Source of the DNA: Methylomonas fluvii
GTDB taxonomy: Bacteria > Pseudomonadota > Gammaproteobacteria > Methylococcales > Methylomonadaceae
NCBI RefSeq assembly: GCF_014850975.1
Contig: NZ_JACXST010000001.1
Span: 1,612,001 to 1,676,000 of the forward strand
DNA length: 64,000 nt
Direction: 5' to 3'
Position numbers and translations under genes: made by a program. Position 1 is the first letter of the stretch. Every line of letters starts with the position of its first letter. Below, piece by piece: positions 27,833 to 38,265 of this stretch. The notes under the pieces are model-generated. The model did not search any database and had not been told where the DNA came from. It saw only the letters and a program-made list of their open reading frames with translations.

Positions 27833-30800
27833 GGCTGGCGGTCGCCGCTGTCGGCTAAAGGCGATTCGGCCGCGCCGCTTAGTCGGCGGGCCAGCCGGTC
27901 CAAGCTCAAGTAAATCACCGGCGTGGTGTACAGCGTCAGCAATTGGCTGAGCAACAAACCGCCGACCATGCTGATGCCCAAAGGATGACGCAATTCCGAG
28001 CCAACGCCGCTGCCCAGCATCAAGGGCAGGGTGCCCAGCAAAGCGGCCAGCGTTGTCATCAGAATCGGCCTAAAGCGCAGCAGGCAGGCCTGGAAAATCG
28101 CTTCGCGCGGCGGCAGGCCTTGCTTGCGCTCGGCTTCCAGCGCAAAGTCTATCATCATGATCGCGTTCTTTTTGACGATGCCGATCAGCAGCACGATGCC
28201 GATCACCGCGATGATGCCCAAATCGTTGCCGGACAACTGCAAGGCCAGCAGCGCGCCGACCCCGGCCGAGGGCAGCGTGGACAGAATGGTGATGGGATGA
28301 ATATAGCTCTCGTACAGCACGCCCAGCACGATATACACCGTGACGATGGCGGCCAGGATCAGCCACAGCGTGCCGCTGAGCGAGGCGTTAAACGCCAGTG
28401 CCGCGCCCTGATAATCGCTTTGTACCGCTAACGGTAAACCAATGTCCTGCTTTGCCTGTTCGATAGCTTGAATGGCGTCGCCCAATGCGGCGCCCGAGGG
28501 CAGGTTGAAGGAAATGGTCGCGGACGGAAACTGATCCAGATGGTTGATAGCCAGCGCGGTCTGCCGTTCGGAAATGCTGGCCAGGGCCGACAGCGGCACC
28601 TGGCTGCCATTGCTGGAAGGAATCCGCAGCTCTTGCAAGCCTTCCGGGCCGCTCTGCTGCTTGGGGTCTACTTCCAACACCACCCGGTACTGATTGGACT
28701 GGGTAAAAATGGTCGAGACCAAGCGCTGGCCGTAGGCGTTGTATAAAGCGTTATCGATGTCGGCGGTGCTCACCCCAAGCCGGCTGGCGCTGGCGCGGTC
28801 GATTTCGATATAGGCTTGCAGGCCTTGGTCCTGCACGTCGCTGGCGGCATCGGCGATACCGGGCAGGGCGCGCATGCGCTCGACCAGGCGTTGGGTCCAG
28901 CGGTTTAACTCTGTTAGATCCACGGTCTGCAAGGTAAATTGGAACTGGGTGCGGCTGACCCGGTTTTCCAAAGTCATGTCTTGCACCGGTTGCAGATAGA
29001 CCGATATACCCGGCACGTCGGCCAGGCGCGGACGCAGACGTTCGATTACAGCCGTGGCGCTGTCGCGTTGGGCTTGCGGTTGCAGGTTGATTAAAAAGCG
29101 GCCGCTGTTCAGGGTCGGATTACTGCCGTCCACGCCAATAAACGACGACAGGCTGGCCACGGCCGGATCGGCCAGGATCTGTTGAGCCATGGCTTGCTGG
29201 CGTTCGGCCATCGCCGCGAAGGAAATGCTGGGCGGCGCCTCGGTAATGCCTTGAATCAGGCCGGTGTCCTGGATGGGGAACAGGCCTTTGGGCATGGCCG
29301 CGTATAACAACACGGTCAACGCCAGCGTGGCGATAGCGACCAGCAGCGTCAGGCCTTGGCGCTTTAGGACCCATTCCAGGCTGCGGCCGTAAGCAGCGAT
29401 GACTTTGTCGAGGAAGCCCACGTGTGAGTCATGGCCGGCTGCGCTGGCCCGTAGCAGCCTCGCGCACATCATCGGCGTCAAGGTCAGCGACACCACCGCC
29501 GAGATCAGAATCGCCACCGCCAAGGTGATGGCAAATTCGCGAAACAGTCGGCCCACCACGTCGCCCATGAACAGCAGCGGAATCAGCACCGCCACCAGCG
29601 AGATGGTCAAGGAGATGATGGTAAAGCCGATTTGCTCCGAGCCTTTCAGGGCCGCCTGCAAGGGCGACTCGCCGCGTTCGCGGTAGCGGGAGATGTTTTC
29701 GATGACGACGATGGCGTCGTCCACCACAAAGCCGCTGGCGATGGTCAGAGCCATCAAGGTCAGATTGTTGATGCTGAAGCCGGCCAGGTGCATCACCGCA
29801 AAAGTACCCACCAACGACAGCGGTACCGCGACTGCCGGGATCACGGTTGCCGCCAGGTTGCGCAGAAAAAGAAAAATCACCATTACCACCAGCGCCACGG
29901 CCAGCAGTAACTCGAACTGCACATCGTGCACCGAGGCGCGGATGGTGACGGTGCGGTCGGTTAAAGGCAGCACTTCGACCGCGGCCGGCAAGGTCGCCCG
30001 CAGTTGCGGCAGCAACTTGTTGATGCGATCCACCACTTCAATGACATTGGCGCCGGGTTGGCGTTGGATATTGACGATGACGGCGGCTTTGTCGTTGGCC
30101 CAGGCTGCCAGTTTGACGTTTTCGGCGGCGTCGACCGCGTCGGCGACTGCGGATAGCCGCACCGGCGCGCCGTTGCGATAGGCCACCACCAAGTCGCGGT
30201 ACTCAGCGGCCGAGCGTAGTTGATCGTTATTGTCGATGATGGCCGAGCGTTGCGGGCCGTCGAACATGCCTTTGGGTTGGTTGACATTGGCGGCGGCGAT
30301 GGCGGCGCGCAGGTCTTCCAGACTCAGGCCGTAGGCGGCCAGTGCTTGGTGGTTGGCTTGTATCCTGACCGCCGGCCGTTGGCCGCCGCTGATGCTGACC
30401 AGACCGACGCCGGGCAATTGGGCGATTTTCTGCGCCAGACGGGTATCGACCAAGTCCTGGACTTTAGGCAAGGCCAGGCTGGATGACGTGACCGCCAAGG
30501 TCAAAATCGGCGTGTCGGCCGGGTTGACCTTGTTGTAAATCGGCGGCAGCGGCAGGTCTTTGGGCAGGAAATTGTTGGCGGCGTTGATGGCGGCTTGCAC
30601 GGTTTGTTCGGCAATGTCCAGATCCAATGCCAGATCGAATTGCAGTGTCACCACGGACGCGCCGCCGGAGCTGGTCGAAGACATCTGTCGCAGACCGGGC
30701 ATCTGCCCGAACTGGCGCTCCAGCGGCGCGGTAATCGCCGAGGTCGTCACTTCCGGGCTGGCGCCGGGATAGAGCGTCGTGACCTGAATCGTCGGGTAAT

Positions 30801-30951
30801 CGACTTGCGGCAGCGCCGAGATCGGCAATAAGCGGTAAGTCAAAATGCCGGCCAGCAGCAGGGCCAGCATCAGCAAGGAGGTGGCGACCGGTCGCAGGAT
30901 AAAGTGTCGCGACGGGTTGAAACCGGGAAGCGGGTTTTGCGCGGCGGCCAT
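27829..30951 (-). CDS. mdtB: RND multidrug efflux permease, MdtB-like
   Basis: A 1040-aa RND permease, exactly the length of E. coli MdtB, paralogous to the following mdtC. The start is [21 protein letters not shown] after a short proline-rich leader. Relay Asp residues are in [33 protein letters not shown] is in TM11. It lies two bases after the adaptor gene and overlaps mdtC, so all three are one operon. No outer-membrane channel gene follows; a TolC encoded elsewhere is presumably used. Confidence 0.88.
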   Translation of the reverse strand: MAAAQNPLPGFNPSRHFILRPVATSLLMLALLLAGILTYRLLPISALPQVDYPTIQVTTLYPGASPEVTTSAITAPLERQFGQMPGLRQMSSTSSGGASVVTLQFDLALDLDIAEQTVQAAINAANNFLPKDLPLPPIYNKVNPADTPILTLAVTSSSLALPKVQDLVDTRLAQKIAQLPGVGLVSISGGQRPAVRIQANHQALAAYGLSLEDLRAAIAAANVNQPKGMFDGPQRSAIIDNNDQLRSAAEYRDLVVAYRNGAPVRLSAVADAVDAAENVKLAAWANDKAAVIVNIQRQPGANVIEVVDRINKLLPQLRATLPAAVEVLPLTDRTVTIRASVHDVQFELLLAVALVVMVIFLFLRNLAATVIPAVAVPLSLVGTFAVMHLAGFSINNLTLMALTIASGFVVDDAIVVIENISRYRERGESPLQAALKGSEQIGFTIISLTISLVAVLIPLLFMGDVVGRLFREFAITLAVAILISAVVSLTLTPMMCARLLRASAAGHDSHVGFLDKVIAAYGRSLEWVLKRQGLTLLVAIATLALTVLLYAAMPKGLFPIQDTGLIQGITEAPPSISFAAMAERQQAMAQQILADPAVASLSSFIGVDGSNPTLNSGRFLINLQPQAQRDSATAVIERLRPRLADVPGISVYLQPVQDMTLENRVSRTQFQFTLQTVDLTELNRWTQRLVERMRALPGIADAASDVQDQGLQAYIEIDRASASRLGVSTADIDNALYNAYGQRLVSTIFTQSNQYRVVLEVDPKQQSGPEGLQELRIPSSNGSQVPLSALASISERQTALAINHLDQFPSATISFNLPSGAALGDAIQAIEQAKQDIGLPLAVQSDYQGAALAFNASLSGTLWLILAAIVTVYIVLGVLYESYIHPITILSTLPSAGVGALLALQLSGNDLGIIAVIGIVLLIGIVKKNAIMMIDFALEAERKQGLPPREAIFQACLLRFRPILMTTLAALLGTLPLMLGSGVGSELRHPLGISMVGGLLLSQLLTLYTTPVIYLSLDRLARRLSGAAESPLADSGDRQP

Positions 30952-30953
30952 GT

Positions 30954-32162
30954 TTAGTTGGCGGTTTTGCCGGAGGCGGCCGGTTGGGTTTTATCGATTA
31001 CCTTGACTTGGCTGCCTTCGCGCAGCTTGTCGGCGCCATCGACCACCAGTTTTTCGTTCGCGGCAATACCTTCCGGAATCGCGACCGTTTCGCCGTCAGC
31101 CGGTCCGACTTTTATCCGCTTTACGCTGATGGTGTTGTCGTCCTTCACTAGGTACACGAATGCGCCATTGGCCCCGTGCTGAATGGCCGCGCTGGGGACT
31201 AAGGTGGCCGCACGCAAGGTGTCCAGGCGCATTTTGATGTTGACGAACTGGTTGGCGAACAGGGTGCGGTCTTCGTTAGCAAATTGGGCTTTTAATTTCA
31301 GCGTGCCGGTGCTGGCGTCGATCTGGTTGTCCACCGCCAGCAGCTTGCCGCTGGCCAGTTTTTGCCGGCCGGCCCGGTCGTAGGCGTCGATGACCAGCGT
31401 CTCGCCGGAACGCCAGCGCCGCATAACCTCGGGTATCACATCTTCCGGCAGCGTGAACACCACCGAGATCGGCTGAATTTGGGTGATGACAGCCAGGCCA
31501 TTGACGTCGCTGGCGCGGACCATGTTGCCTTGATCCACCAGCCGCAAACCGATGCGGCCTGATACCGGCGCGGTGATGCGGGCGTAACTCAGTTGCAGCT
31601 TGGCGTTGTCGAGCTGGGCGCGGTCGATCTCGACCGTACCGCGATATTGCTTAACTAGCGCGGCCTGGGTGGCGGTTTGCTGGGCGGCGATGGAATCTTG
31701 CTCCAGCAAGGTTTGGTAGCGAGCTTGGTCGATTTCGGCGTTTTTCAACAGGGCTTCGTCGCGCAGCAATTGGCCTTCGGCTTGTTGCACGGCCACTTGA
31801 TAAGGGCGGGGGTCGATTTCGGCGAGCAGTTCGCCTTGTTTAACCGCTTGGCCCTCGCTAAACCCCACCCGGATCAGTTCGCCATCGACGCGGGAGCGCA
31901 CTGTCACGGTATGCAGTGGCGTGACGGTGCCCAGGCCGTTCAGGTAAATCGGCAAATCGCCTTGCCAGCTTGAGGCGACTGCGACGCTGATGGGGATGTT
32001 TTCGTTGGGATTGGCGCGCGCGTCCTGGTTTTCCTGCGGATGCTGGTCGGCTCGGTGCAAATAATAGCCGCCCGTCGCGACCGTTAATAGGAGAATGGTC
32101 GCCCAGCGCCAGCGCGACCTCGGCTTTAATACGGAATAATCCTGATCCTGGTTCATAGCCAT
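30954..32162 (-). CDS. mdtA: RND periplasmic adaptor (membrane fusion protein), MdtA-like
   Basis: A 402-aa membrane fusion protein with an N-terminal membrane anchor ([16 protein letters not shown], residues ~20-36). The first lipoyl half is [19 protein letters not shown] with [18 protein letters not shown]; a coiled-coil hairpin spans about 140-200; the second half ([23 protein letters not shown]) and the beta-barrel and membrane-proximal domains follow. It links MdtBC to the outer-membrane channel. The ATG at 32162 is used, but a second ATG two codons on is equally possible. First gene of mdtABC. Confidence 0.88.
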   Translation of the reverse strand: MAMNQDQDYSVLKPRSRWRWATILLLTVATGGYYLHRADQHPQENQDARANPNENIPISVAVASSWQGDLPIYLNGLGTVTPLHTVTVRSRVDGELIRVGFSEGQAVKQGELLAEIDPRPYQVAVQQAEGQLLRDEALLKNAEIDQARYQTLLEQDSIAAQQTATQAALVKQYRGTVEIDRAQLDNAKLQLSYARITAPVSGRIGLRLVDQGNMVRASDVNGLAVITQIQPISVVFTLPEDVIPEVMRRWRSGETLVIDAYDRAGRQKLASGKLLAVDNQIDASTGTLKLKAQFANEDRTLFANQFVNIKMRLDTLRAATLVPSAAIQHGANGAFVYLVKDDNTISVKRIKVGPADGETVAIPEGIAANEKLVVDGADKLREGSQVKVIDKTQPAASGKTAN

Positions 32163-32222
32163 GCGAATATCAATAGTTAGGTGCCGGCTTCATGCCGGCC
32201 AGCCGAGTCTACCGGCACAACT

Positions 32223-32250
32223 AAAAAAGGCATCTTGAAGATGCCTTTTT
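32223..32250 (-). terminator. Rho-independent terminator after the cupin gene
   Basis: AAAAAGGCATCT-TGA-AGATGCCTTTTT is a perfect 12-bp stem with a three-base loop. It carries A/T tracts on both sides and so could act in both directions. It lies between the cupin stop (32277) and mdtA. Confidence 0.85.
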
Positions 32251-32276
32251 CGGATTGTCGACCGATGTAGTGACGA

Positions 32277-32552
32277 TCAATCGTAGTGGTAGTGCTTGCG
32301 CAAAGGTTTGACCACTTCCCATTCGCTGTCCAGACCTTCATGAAACATCACCAGGTCGCCCGGTAAAATCCGCACCGGCTCGCCGCCGACCGGGGTGACG
32401 ATGATTTCGCCTTCCAGCACATAAGCGGTTTCGGTTTCGTCGAAATCGATGGTGAATTTGGAAATTTCTTTTTCCCAGATCGGCCAGCTCGATACGCCCA
32501 GCTCTTTTAAACGTTCTTCGCTGGGGTTATGTTCAACGGTAATTTGGCTCAT
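32277..32552 (-). CDS. Small cupin-fold protein
   Basis: A 91-aa single-domain cupin of the DUF861/ethanolamine-utilisation-like class, with the beta-strand pattern FDETETAYVLEGEIIVTPVGGEPVRILPGDLVMFHEGLDSEWEV. The usual metal-binding histidines of cupin motif 1 are not present, as in many small proteins of this group. Start at 32552 (MSQITVEHNP) behind an AACAGGAAACC box. It is monocistronic and ends in a strong terminator. Function unknown. Confidence 0.8.
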   Translation of the reverse strand: MSQITVEHNPSEERLKELGVSSWPIWEKEISKFTIDFDETETAYVLEGEIIVTPVGGEPVRILPGDLVMFHEGLDSEWEVVKPLRKHYHYD

Positions 32553-32613
32553 GGGTTTCCTGTTTGATAAAGTTGATCGAGCGGCGAATTTTAGCATTGT
32601 TGCCGCGCCGCAG

Positions 32614-34077
32614 CTATGAATCGGTGGTTTCGTCCGGTAATTGCTTCAGATCGTCCGCGCGGCGCAGCCTGTTACGCCGCTCTGCCCCGACCGTGTGGTT
32701 GTCGGCATTGTTCTCCAACTTGGGCTCGCTTTGCTGGTAGATTTGAAATTCGGTGACGGAATTTATCGTGGTCAGCGTCTGCTCCTTATTTAAATAATCG
32801 TTAAGCCAGATCACCAGTAACGCGATTGCCAGGCTGGCCGCGCCAGCGATGCCGGCGTCCTGGCCGTAATCGGGTTTCACCGGCTTATCGGGGAGTGAGG
32901 CCCAATCCACGACATCCAGTTGCGGATTGCTTTGCCGTTGTTTGACGTCGATTTCCACCAGCCGTTGTTTGGTTTGCTGCAATAATTCTTCCAGCTTAAG
33001 CAGTTCTTCCTGCATCGTTTTGTGTTTGGCGAATTGATTGGTGTATTCGGCGGCTTTTTGTTTATGCTCGGCCATTTGCTTTTGAATGGTCACTACGGTG
33101 CGATGTGCGGCGCCGTAGGCGTTTTCGGCCTCTTGCGTGGCATAGCTTGAGCCGGCTTGTTCTTTGCTGGCAATTTTTTCATCCAGCTCGGCCAATTGGG
33201 TTTTTAAATTGCGCAAGCTGGGGTGAAATTCGATGTATTCGTCGGTGTATTGGCTTCTTTGCGCTTCCAGGCGTTCGCGCAGGCGCTCGGCTTGCTGGGT
33301 TAACACCGCCAGACTTTGCGAATCGGCTTCCGGCACCACGGCTTTGCCTTCGGCGATGGCAGCACGAATGGCGTCCAGTTTGGCCTTGGCTTTCGCTTCT
33401 TCTTCCAAGGCGGCGTTCAAGGAATTATTTAAACCTTGTAAGCGGGCGTGAGCCTCGTTATCGGTGCTCTCCAAGGAGAGGATGTCATGCTGCAAGCGGA
33501 ACGATTCAATGTCCTGGCGTTTGTCGCGCACTTGTTGTTCAAGGCGAGTCAATTCCGATTTAATCGACGTACTGGCTTTATCGGTGATTTCGGCGATGTA
33601 CTCCGCGCGAATTTGTTGGTAGGTTTTGATCCAAGTATTTAAGGCAATTTGCAGAAATTGCGGATGATTACCTTCAGCCGCCAATTGCACTAGATTGGTG
33701 TCCGCAACCGGTTTTACCTGGAACAGCTCTTTTAACTGATTGATATTCGGATGCTCGATACCATCCTGCTGTTTTAGCGTCTCGGCGGTTTTTTCCAATA
33801 CGAGCTGTCCGAGCAAGACCTGCTTTTGAATGTTGACATGCTCCAGATCCGCCTCTACATGAGTTTGATCAACATCGGTTGCCGCAGTCGTCAATACCAA
33901 GGCTTGGCTTTCAAAAACCGCCGGCTGGAGAAAGACATAGGTTTCGGTAATTAGCAGCAAGGGCAGAAGCACCAGCAAAAATAAGGTCCGGCGCCGTAAA
34001 CGGCGTGGCCAAGGTGTTGGATTGGAACGGTAAAAGTCGTCTCCGACGATCTGGAAATCATGGCGATAAGGAAACAT
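32614..34077 (-). CDS. Polysaccharide co-polymerase/GumC-like chain-length protein
   Basis: A 487-aa protein with a Wzz/GumC plan: a transmembrane helix near residues 38-56 (LFLLVLLPLLLITETYVFL), a periplasmic domain, a long coiled coil (~190-400, heptads such as KSELTRLEQQVRDKRQDIESF) and a second helix near residue 415 (AGIAGAASLAIALLVIWLNDYL) followed by a charged tail. No Walker motif, so no fused tyrosine kinase. The ATG at 34077 follows an AGGGAGAG box; the open frame extends 48 codons further but lacks a ribosome site. No glycosyltransferase or export gene is adjacent, so which polysaccharide it serves is unclear. Confidence 0.75.
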   Translation of the reverse strand: MFPYRHDFQIVGDDFYRSNPTPWPRRLRRRTLFLLVLLPLLLITETYVFLQPAVFESQALVLTTAATDVDQTHVEADLEHVNIQKQVLLGQLVLEKTAETLKQQDGIEHPNINQLKELFQVKPVADTNLVQLAAEGNHPQFLQIALNTWIKTYQQIRAEYIAEITDKASTSIKSELTRLEQQVRDKRQDIESFRLQHDILSLESTDNEAHARLQGLNNSLNAALEEEAKAKAKLDAIRAAIAEGKAVVPEADSQSLAVLTQQAERLRERLEAQRSQYTDEYIEFHPSLRNLKTQLAELDEKIASKEQAGSSYATQEAENAYGAAHRTVVTIQKQMAEHKQKAAEYTNQFAKHKTMQEELLKLEELLQQTKQRLVEIDVKQRQSNPQLDVVDWASLPDKPVKPDYGQDAGIAGAASLAIALLVIWLNDYLNKEQTLTTINSVTEFQIYQQSEPKLENNADNHTVGAERRNRLRRADDLKQLPDETTDS

Positions 34078-34773
34078 CACGATTCTCTCCCTGGCGCTAA
34101 GTCCGCAGGTTATAGTTTTTGTTGTAATCCGCTTTGCGGAAAGTTTTTCTAAGCGATCCCTGCCGAGAAAATTTTTAACGCCCGGACCAAGTCTGTGCAA
34201 GTCAGCTTCGGTTACGGGCAATTAAACGAATGTCTGGTTTAGTTGTTGTCGATATTGACTGCTAACTTCAGTGGGAATCTTGATTACGCAAGACTTAATT
34301 GATAGCCCATTTCAGGCTGTAGAGCTCGAGTTCCGCGCTGGCTGGCCTGCTCTGGTGCCTAAACAGTCAATATCGGCGAGTTGCCAGTTTAAACCAATAC
34401 AAAAATCAAGCAATTCTTAATTTGCCAACGGCTATAAAGGCTGGGCTCCAGTCTGGTGTTATGTCGGGTCAATAATCGAAGGCGCGTCAAAGCCCGTAAC
34501 CCGAGTCGAAAGCGATTAGCAAATCGGTTGTAGGCCTGGCACTCAAATCCAAGATATTAAGCCACGCATAAAATATGCTTCGCCTATACTAAAAAGCCAA
34601 TTGGCTTTGTGATCCGCCGCCGGTTTGCGGGCTTTTTGTTCGGACAAGACCGAGTGAACTAGGTATGCTGGTTAAACGGCGTCCTAGGCTAGTCGGTCAC
34701 AATTTTCCTTGATGCCGTTTTGGCGGCTATTTTTCAAATTTTTGGATTTCTACAAATCCCCGATTGGATTGGT
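34078..34773. other. Intergenic region without a recognised gene
   Basis: About 700 bases between divergent genes. It holds a perfect palindrome AAAGCCAATTGGCTTT (34593-34608), a GC-rich stem ending in GCGGGCTTTTTG near 34635-34645, and a 12-base inverted pair CGATATTGACTG (34250-34261)/CAGTCAATATCG (34364-34375) 102 bases apart. The promoters of both neighbours should lie here. No tRNA, riboswitch or credible ORF seen. Confidence 0.5.
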
Positions 34774-35997
34774 ATGGCAGATAAAGAGGATGGAATACTC
34801 AGAATTCATGTATATGAACTGAGAATTGGCATGTGCGTAAGCCGTCTGGAAGCGCCGATAGAGGATTCGCCTTTTTTATTGGATAGGGTCGTTATTGAAA
34901 GTCATGCGGATATTCAAGCCATTCAGGCAATTTGCGATTATGTCTATATCGATGTCAAATACCAAAAATCCTTCTCCGGCGCGATTCCCACCAGAAATAC
35001 CGAAGCACGTAAACATCTGAGCTTTGCGCGCTCTTTTAACCAAACCGCCAATACCTTTCAACGCACCGGTAATTTAATTAAAACGGTGATGGACGATATT
35101 CGTTTCGGTAATCAATTTAGTGTCAGTGCGGTTAAACAAGCTGTTTCCGAGTGCGTCGATAAAGTATTGGAAAACCCCGATACGATGCTGCTGCTGACCC
35201 AAATTAAAGATCAGGATCAATATACCGCGCAGCATAGTATGAATGTTTGCATATTGTCGATTCTGTTGGGGCGTGAGTTGAATTTTTCGATGGAAGACCT
35301 GAATAAAGTAGGTTTTTGCGGCTTGATGCACGATGTCGGTAAAATGAAAGTGCCGTTGGAAATCCTTAATAAACCCGGCTCTTTAGAGGACTATGAAATG
35401 GACATCATGCGTAAGCACACGCTCTACGGACGCAACGTGTTGATGTCGGCCCGTAATGTCTATCCCGGCGCTGTTGACGTTGCCTACGATCATCACGAGC
35501 ACTTGGCCGGTACCGGTTATCCCAGAGGTTTGAACAAAACCACGCTATCGATATTTACCAAGCTGGTAGCGGTTGTCGATACCTACGACGCCATCACCAG
35601 TGACCGGGTTTATCAGCGCGGTAAGCCGCATCTTATGGCGTTGGGGATTTTGGTGAAAGGGATGGGGCAGCAATTTGAAGCTAATTATGTTACGCAATTT
35701 ATCAATTGCATCGGATTTTATCCGCAGGGTAATTTAGTGGAATTAAGCAGCGGCGAAGTCGGCTTAATAGTCGAGCAAAATAAAGCCGATAGGCTTAAGC
35801 CAAAAATATTACTGATTCAAGATGGTAATAAAAACCCTATTGAAGAGAAAATACTCGATTTGTCCTTGAATATTGCCGATGCAAGCGGTAAGCGTTATGG
35901 AGTCAAACAGGTGATAAGGCCGCAGGATTGTGGTGTCGATTTAGCCAAATATTATCAAGACGGCAAGTTTACGAAAGAATATGCGGTAGTTGGCTAA
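34774..35997 (+). CDS. HD-GYP cyclic-di-GMP phosphodiesterase with DUF3391 domain (second of three)
   Basis: A 407-aa close homologue of the protein at 19924-21249. DUF3391 spans ~10-70 (VYELRIGMCVSRLEAPIEDSPF). The HD-GYP domain has all ligands: H154, H186-D187 with K190, H215, H240-H241, GYP at 248-250 and the Asp of VVDTYDAITSDR. I use the ATG at 34774 because DUF3391 starts there; an in-frame TTG at 34720 lacks support. The next gene, a third HD-GYP protein, begins 45 bases after the stop, so both are probably cotranscribed. Confidence 0.88.
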   Translation: MADKEDGILRIHVYELRIGMCVSRLEAPIEDSPFLLDRVVIESHADIQAIQAICDYVYIDVKYQKSFSGAIPTRNTEARKHLSFARSFNQTANTFQRTGNLIKTVMDDIRFGNQFSVSAVKQAVSECVDKVLENPDTMLLLTQIKDQDQYTAQHSMNVCILSILLGRELNFSMEDLNKVGFCGLMHDVGKMKVPLEILNKPGSLEDYEMDIMRKHTLYGRNVLMSARNVYPGAVDVAYDHHEHLAGTGYPRGLNKTTLSIFTKLVAVVDTYDAITSDRVYQRGKPHLMALGILVKGMGQQFEANYVTQFINCIGFYPQGNLVELSSGEVGLIVEQNKADRLKPKILLIQDGNKNPIEEKILDLSLNIADASGKRYGVKQVIRPQDCGVDLAKYYQDGKFTKEYAVVG

Positions 35998-36042
35998 GGG
36001 TTTATTTTTGTAAGTTACCTTCCTTGGATATTGTTTTTCAAT

Positions 36043-37239
36043 ATGGTTAAAAAAATTAATATTAACCAGCTCAGAAAAGGCATGTTCGTTTGCGGCACTG
36101 ATCGGAAATGGCTAGATACCCCTTTCTTTCGTACTAAATTTCTGATTTCATCTGATAAACAAATTAATACCTTAAAAGAGTATTGCCAAACCGTTTCTAT
36201 CGATACCGCGAAAGGCCTTGATGTGGCCGAGCCGGATCATACGGAAACGATAACAGATGCCGGCAAAGTTTCGACTACCCAGATGTCGAGCGACCTCAAT
36301 GAAAACGCTACTTTTAAACCCATCTACCAGCAAAGCCTGCTGCTGTTCGGTGAGTTGTTAAACGATGCCCGTGGTGACAGGGTCCTTGATGGGGGCAAGA
36401 TCGACAAGATAGCGGCGGATTTGTTGGCGGCTGTCAGCGCCGATACTCAGGCCATACTCGGGCTGATTCAGTGCAATCGCGAAAACAAGGATAGGTTGGC
36501 GCTTAAATCCGTCAATGTCTGCATCCTGGCCGCCGTGTTGGGTGCGTATTTAAAGCTGCCGGAAAACAACTTGCGGCTATTGGTGCGGGGTGCGTTGTTG
36601 CACGATATTGGCATGCTGGCTGTTCCGGATGCCGTGCTACTAAAAACCGTAGCCTTGACGCCGGAAGAGCGGCTGGTTGTGCAACAACATCCTGCATACG
36701 GTTTGGCCTTGTTGAGTAAAGTACCTGAAATGCCCGCCGACGTTCTGGAAATCGTTGTTAGCCACCACGAACAACTGGATGGCGGCGGTTATCCGAATGG
36801 TTTGTTGGCAGAGCGGATTGGCGAATTGACACGGATAGTCAGAATTGTCTCGGTGTACGAAGCCTTAACCGGTGAACGTTTTTACCACAAATCTCTAACA
36901 CCTCTCGAGGCACTGACGTCTCTATATGGCTCCGGCCCGTCATTATTCGATACGCAATTGCTGGCTCGTTTTATCGAGGCGTTGGGTATTTATCCAGTGA
37001 ATTCCATCGTCGAATTGCAGACCGATGAATTGGCAGCGGTGGCGCGGGAAAACTCACAATCGCCCCGGCGCCCGCTAGTGAAGGTGATCACTAATCCGCA
37101 GAAACAATTGCTGTTTCAAGAGCGCTTGCTTGATCTGGCCGATGAGCAGCAAAATCAGATCAACATAGTCAGGGTGTTGGCTAGCGACGAACCGATTATC
37201 GAGCTACTGAAAATGTTTGTCGAATTGGAAAAAACTTAG
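36043..37239 (+). CDS. Degenerate HD-GYP protein with DUF3391 domain (third of three)
   Basis: A 398-aa protein with the layout of the two other HD-GYP proteins in this window. DUF3391 is at ~5-60. In the HD-GYP domain the HD pair (187-188), H216, H241-H242 and GGGYP (247-251) remain. However, the first metal ligand His is K155 (LALKSVNVC against TAQHSLNVC), the lysine of HDxGK is M191, and the Asp of VDxYDA is S270 (IVSVYEA). Losing three conserved positions should abolish or change phosphodiesterase activity, so a binding or regulatory role is likely. The ATG at 36043 is preferred over an in-frame TTG at 36031. Probably cotranscribed with the intact gene just upstream. Confidence 0.85.
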   Translation: MVKKININQLRKGMFVCGTDRKWLDTPFFRTKFLISSDKQINTLKEYCQTVSIDTAKGLDVAEPDHTETITDAGKVSTTQMSSDLNENATFKPIYQQSLLLFGELLNDARGDRVLDGGKIDKIAADLLAAVSADTQAILGLIQCNRENKDRLALKSVNVCILAAVLGAYLKLPENNLRLLVRGALLHDIGMLAVPDAVLLKTVALTPEERLVVQQHPAYGLALLSKVPEMPADVLEIVVSHHEQLDGGGYPNGLLAERIGELTRIVRIVSVYEALTGERFYHKSLTPLEALTSLYGSGPSLFDTQLLARFIEALGIYPVNSIVELQTDELAAVARENSQSPRRPLVKVITNPQKQLLFQERLLDLADEQQNQINIVRVLASDEPIIELLKMFVELEKT

Positions 37240-37251
37240 CCGGCCAATCAC

Positions 37252-38262
37252 TCAGGCGCGTTGTTGAGTCTTCCCAAAAAGCTCGTTACTCAGGGCAATG
37301 ACGGCGCGCGGATCGATTTCGGCAATCGAAAAATCGTTTTTATCCAGTTTGAACGGATTGACCTGTGAAGGCGACTTCAACGCTTTATTGATGTCGGTTT
37401 GGTAAATCCGGCTGACCGGCGTTGGTCCGAACAAGGTAATCGACGGCCGGTTCAACCCCCAAGCCATATGCGTCGGCCCGGTATCGTTACCGATCACTAA
37501 ATCGGCCCTGGCCAGCGCCGCTTTCAAATCATTGAGGCTTAGTCGCGGTAATACCCTAGCCAGGCTGCGTTCGGCCAGCCATTGCGCCATCCAATGTTCT
37601 TTCTCGTTGCCCCAACAGATCAGAAAATTCGCTTCCAGACCGAAGATAACCTGTAGAAATTTTTCTAAAGGGTAGTTACGGCTGGGCCAAGTAGAACCAA
37701 TGACCAGGATGATGTTGGGTTGATCGGCTAGAAAATATTCATCCAATTCCGTTTGCGGCGGTTGAAAAAACAAAAACGGCTGCTTTGCCCGGATTTGCTC
37801 CGGTGTCACATTCAGACCCAGCGGCTGGGTCAGCACGGCGACATTGCGATCAATGGTGTTGGCGTCGTAAGGGTAGGCCACATGTCGGCTGTAAAAAAAA
37901 GCCGCCCATTTTTCCCGGATCGAATCTTGATCGAAACCCACGCAATTGGCCGACAGCAAGCGCGCGACCACTGCGGATTTAATCAAACCTTGCGCATCCA
38001 GAACTAAGTCGTAGCCCTGCTCGGCATAAGCGCGAATTTTACTTATCTCGGCAAAGACGCGCCATTTGTCGGTTTTCAGGGCTTTTAAATTCACACCTAA
38101 AATATTATCCAGGTGTGGATTGTCGGCTAGCACGCCGACGAAGCGTTCCTCGACGATCCAGTCGATTTGTGCCAGCGGTAATGCGGCTTTGATGAATTGT
38201 AAGGCCGCCATCGCATGAACGATGTCGCCCAAAGCCGACAATTTGACGATGGCAATTTTCAT
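37252..38262 (-). CDS. waaC: LPS heptosyltransferase I WaaC
   Basis: A 336-aa GT9 glycosyltransferase that adds the first heptose to Kdo in the LPS inner core at the cytoplasmic face. The N-terminus IVKLSALGDIVHAMAALQFIKAALP is typical of WaaC (Asp near residue 12 is the catalytic base in homologues). The C-terminal donor-site motif is VIGNDTGPTHMAWGLNRPSITLFGPT. It follows waaF by three bases and its 3' end lies 12 bases from the convergent HD-GYP gene. Confidence 0.88.
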   Translation of the reverse strand: MKIAIVKLSALGDIVHAMAALQFIKAALPLAQIDWIVEERFVGVLADNPHLDNILGVNLKALKTDKWRVFAEISKIRAYAEQGYDLVLDAQGLIKSAVVARLLSANCVGFDQDSIREKWAAFFYSRHVAYPYDANTIDRNVAVLTQPLGLNVTPEQIRAKQPFLFFQPPQTELDEYFLADQPNIILVIGSTWPSRNYPLEKFLQVIFGLEANFLICWGNEKEHWMAQWLAERSLARVLPRLSLNDLKAALARADLVIGNDTGPTHMAWGLNRPSITLFGPTPVSRIYQTDINKALKSPSQVNPFKLDKNDFSIAEIDPRAVIALSNELFGKTQQRA

Positions 38263-38265
38263 CGC

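Noticed and set aside
34400-34660. Possible cyclic-di-GMP riboswitch upstream of the HD-GYP pair
   Set aside because: The conserved GEMM core sequences could not be found; only simple palindromes are visible.
34712-34800. Alternative ATG frame before the second HD-GYP gene, considered as a frameshifted N-terminus
   Set aside because: It closes quickly and its sequence does not match the DUF3391 start, which is complete from the ATG at 34774.
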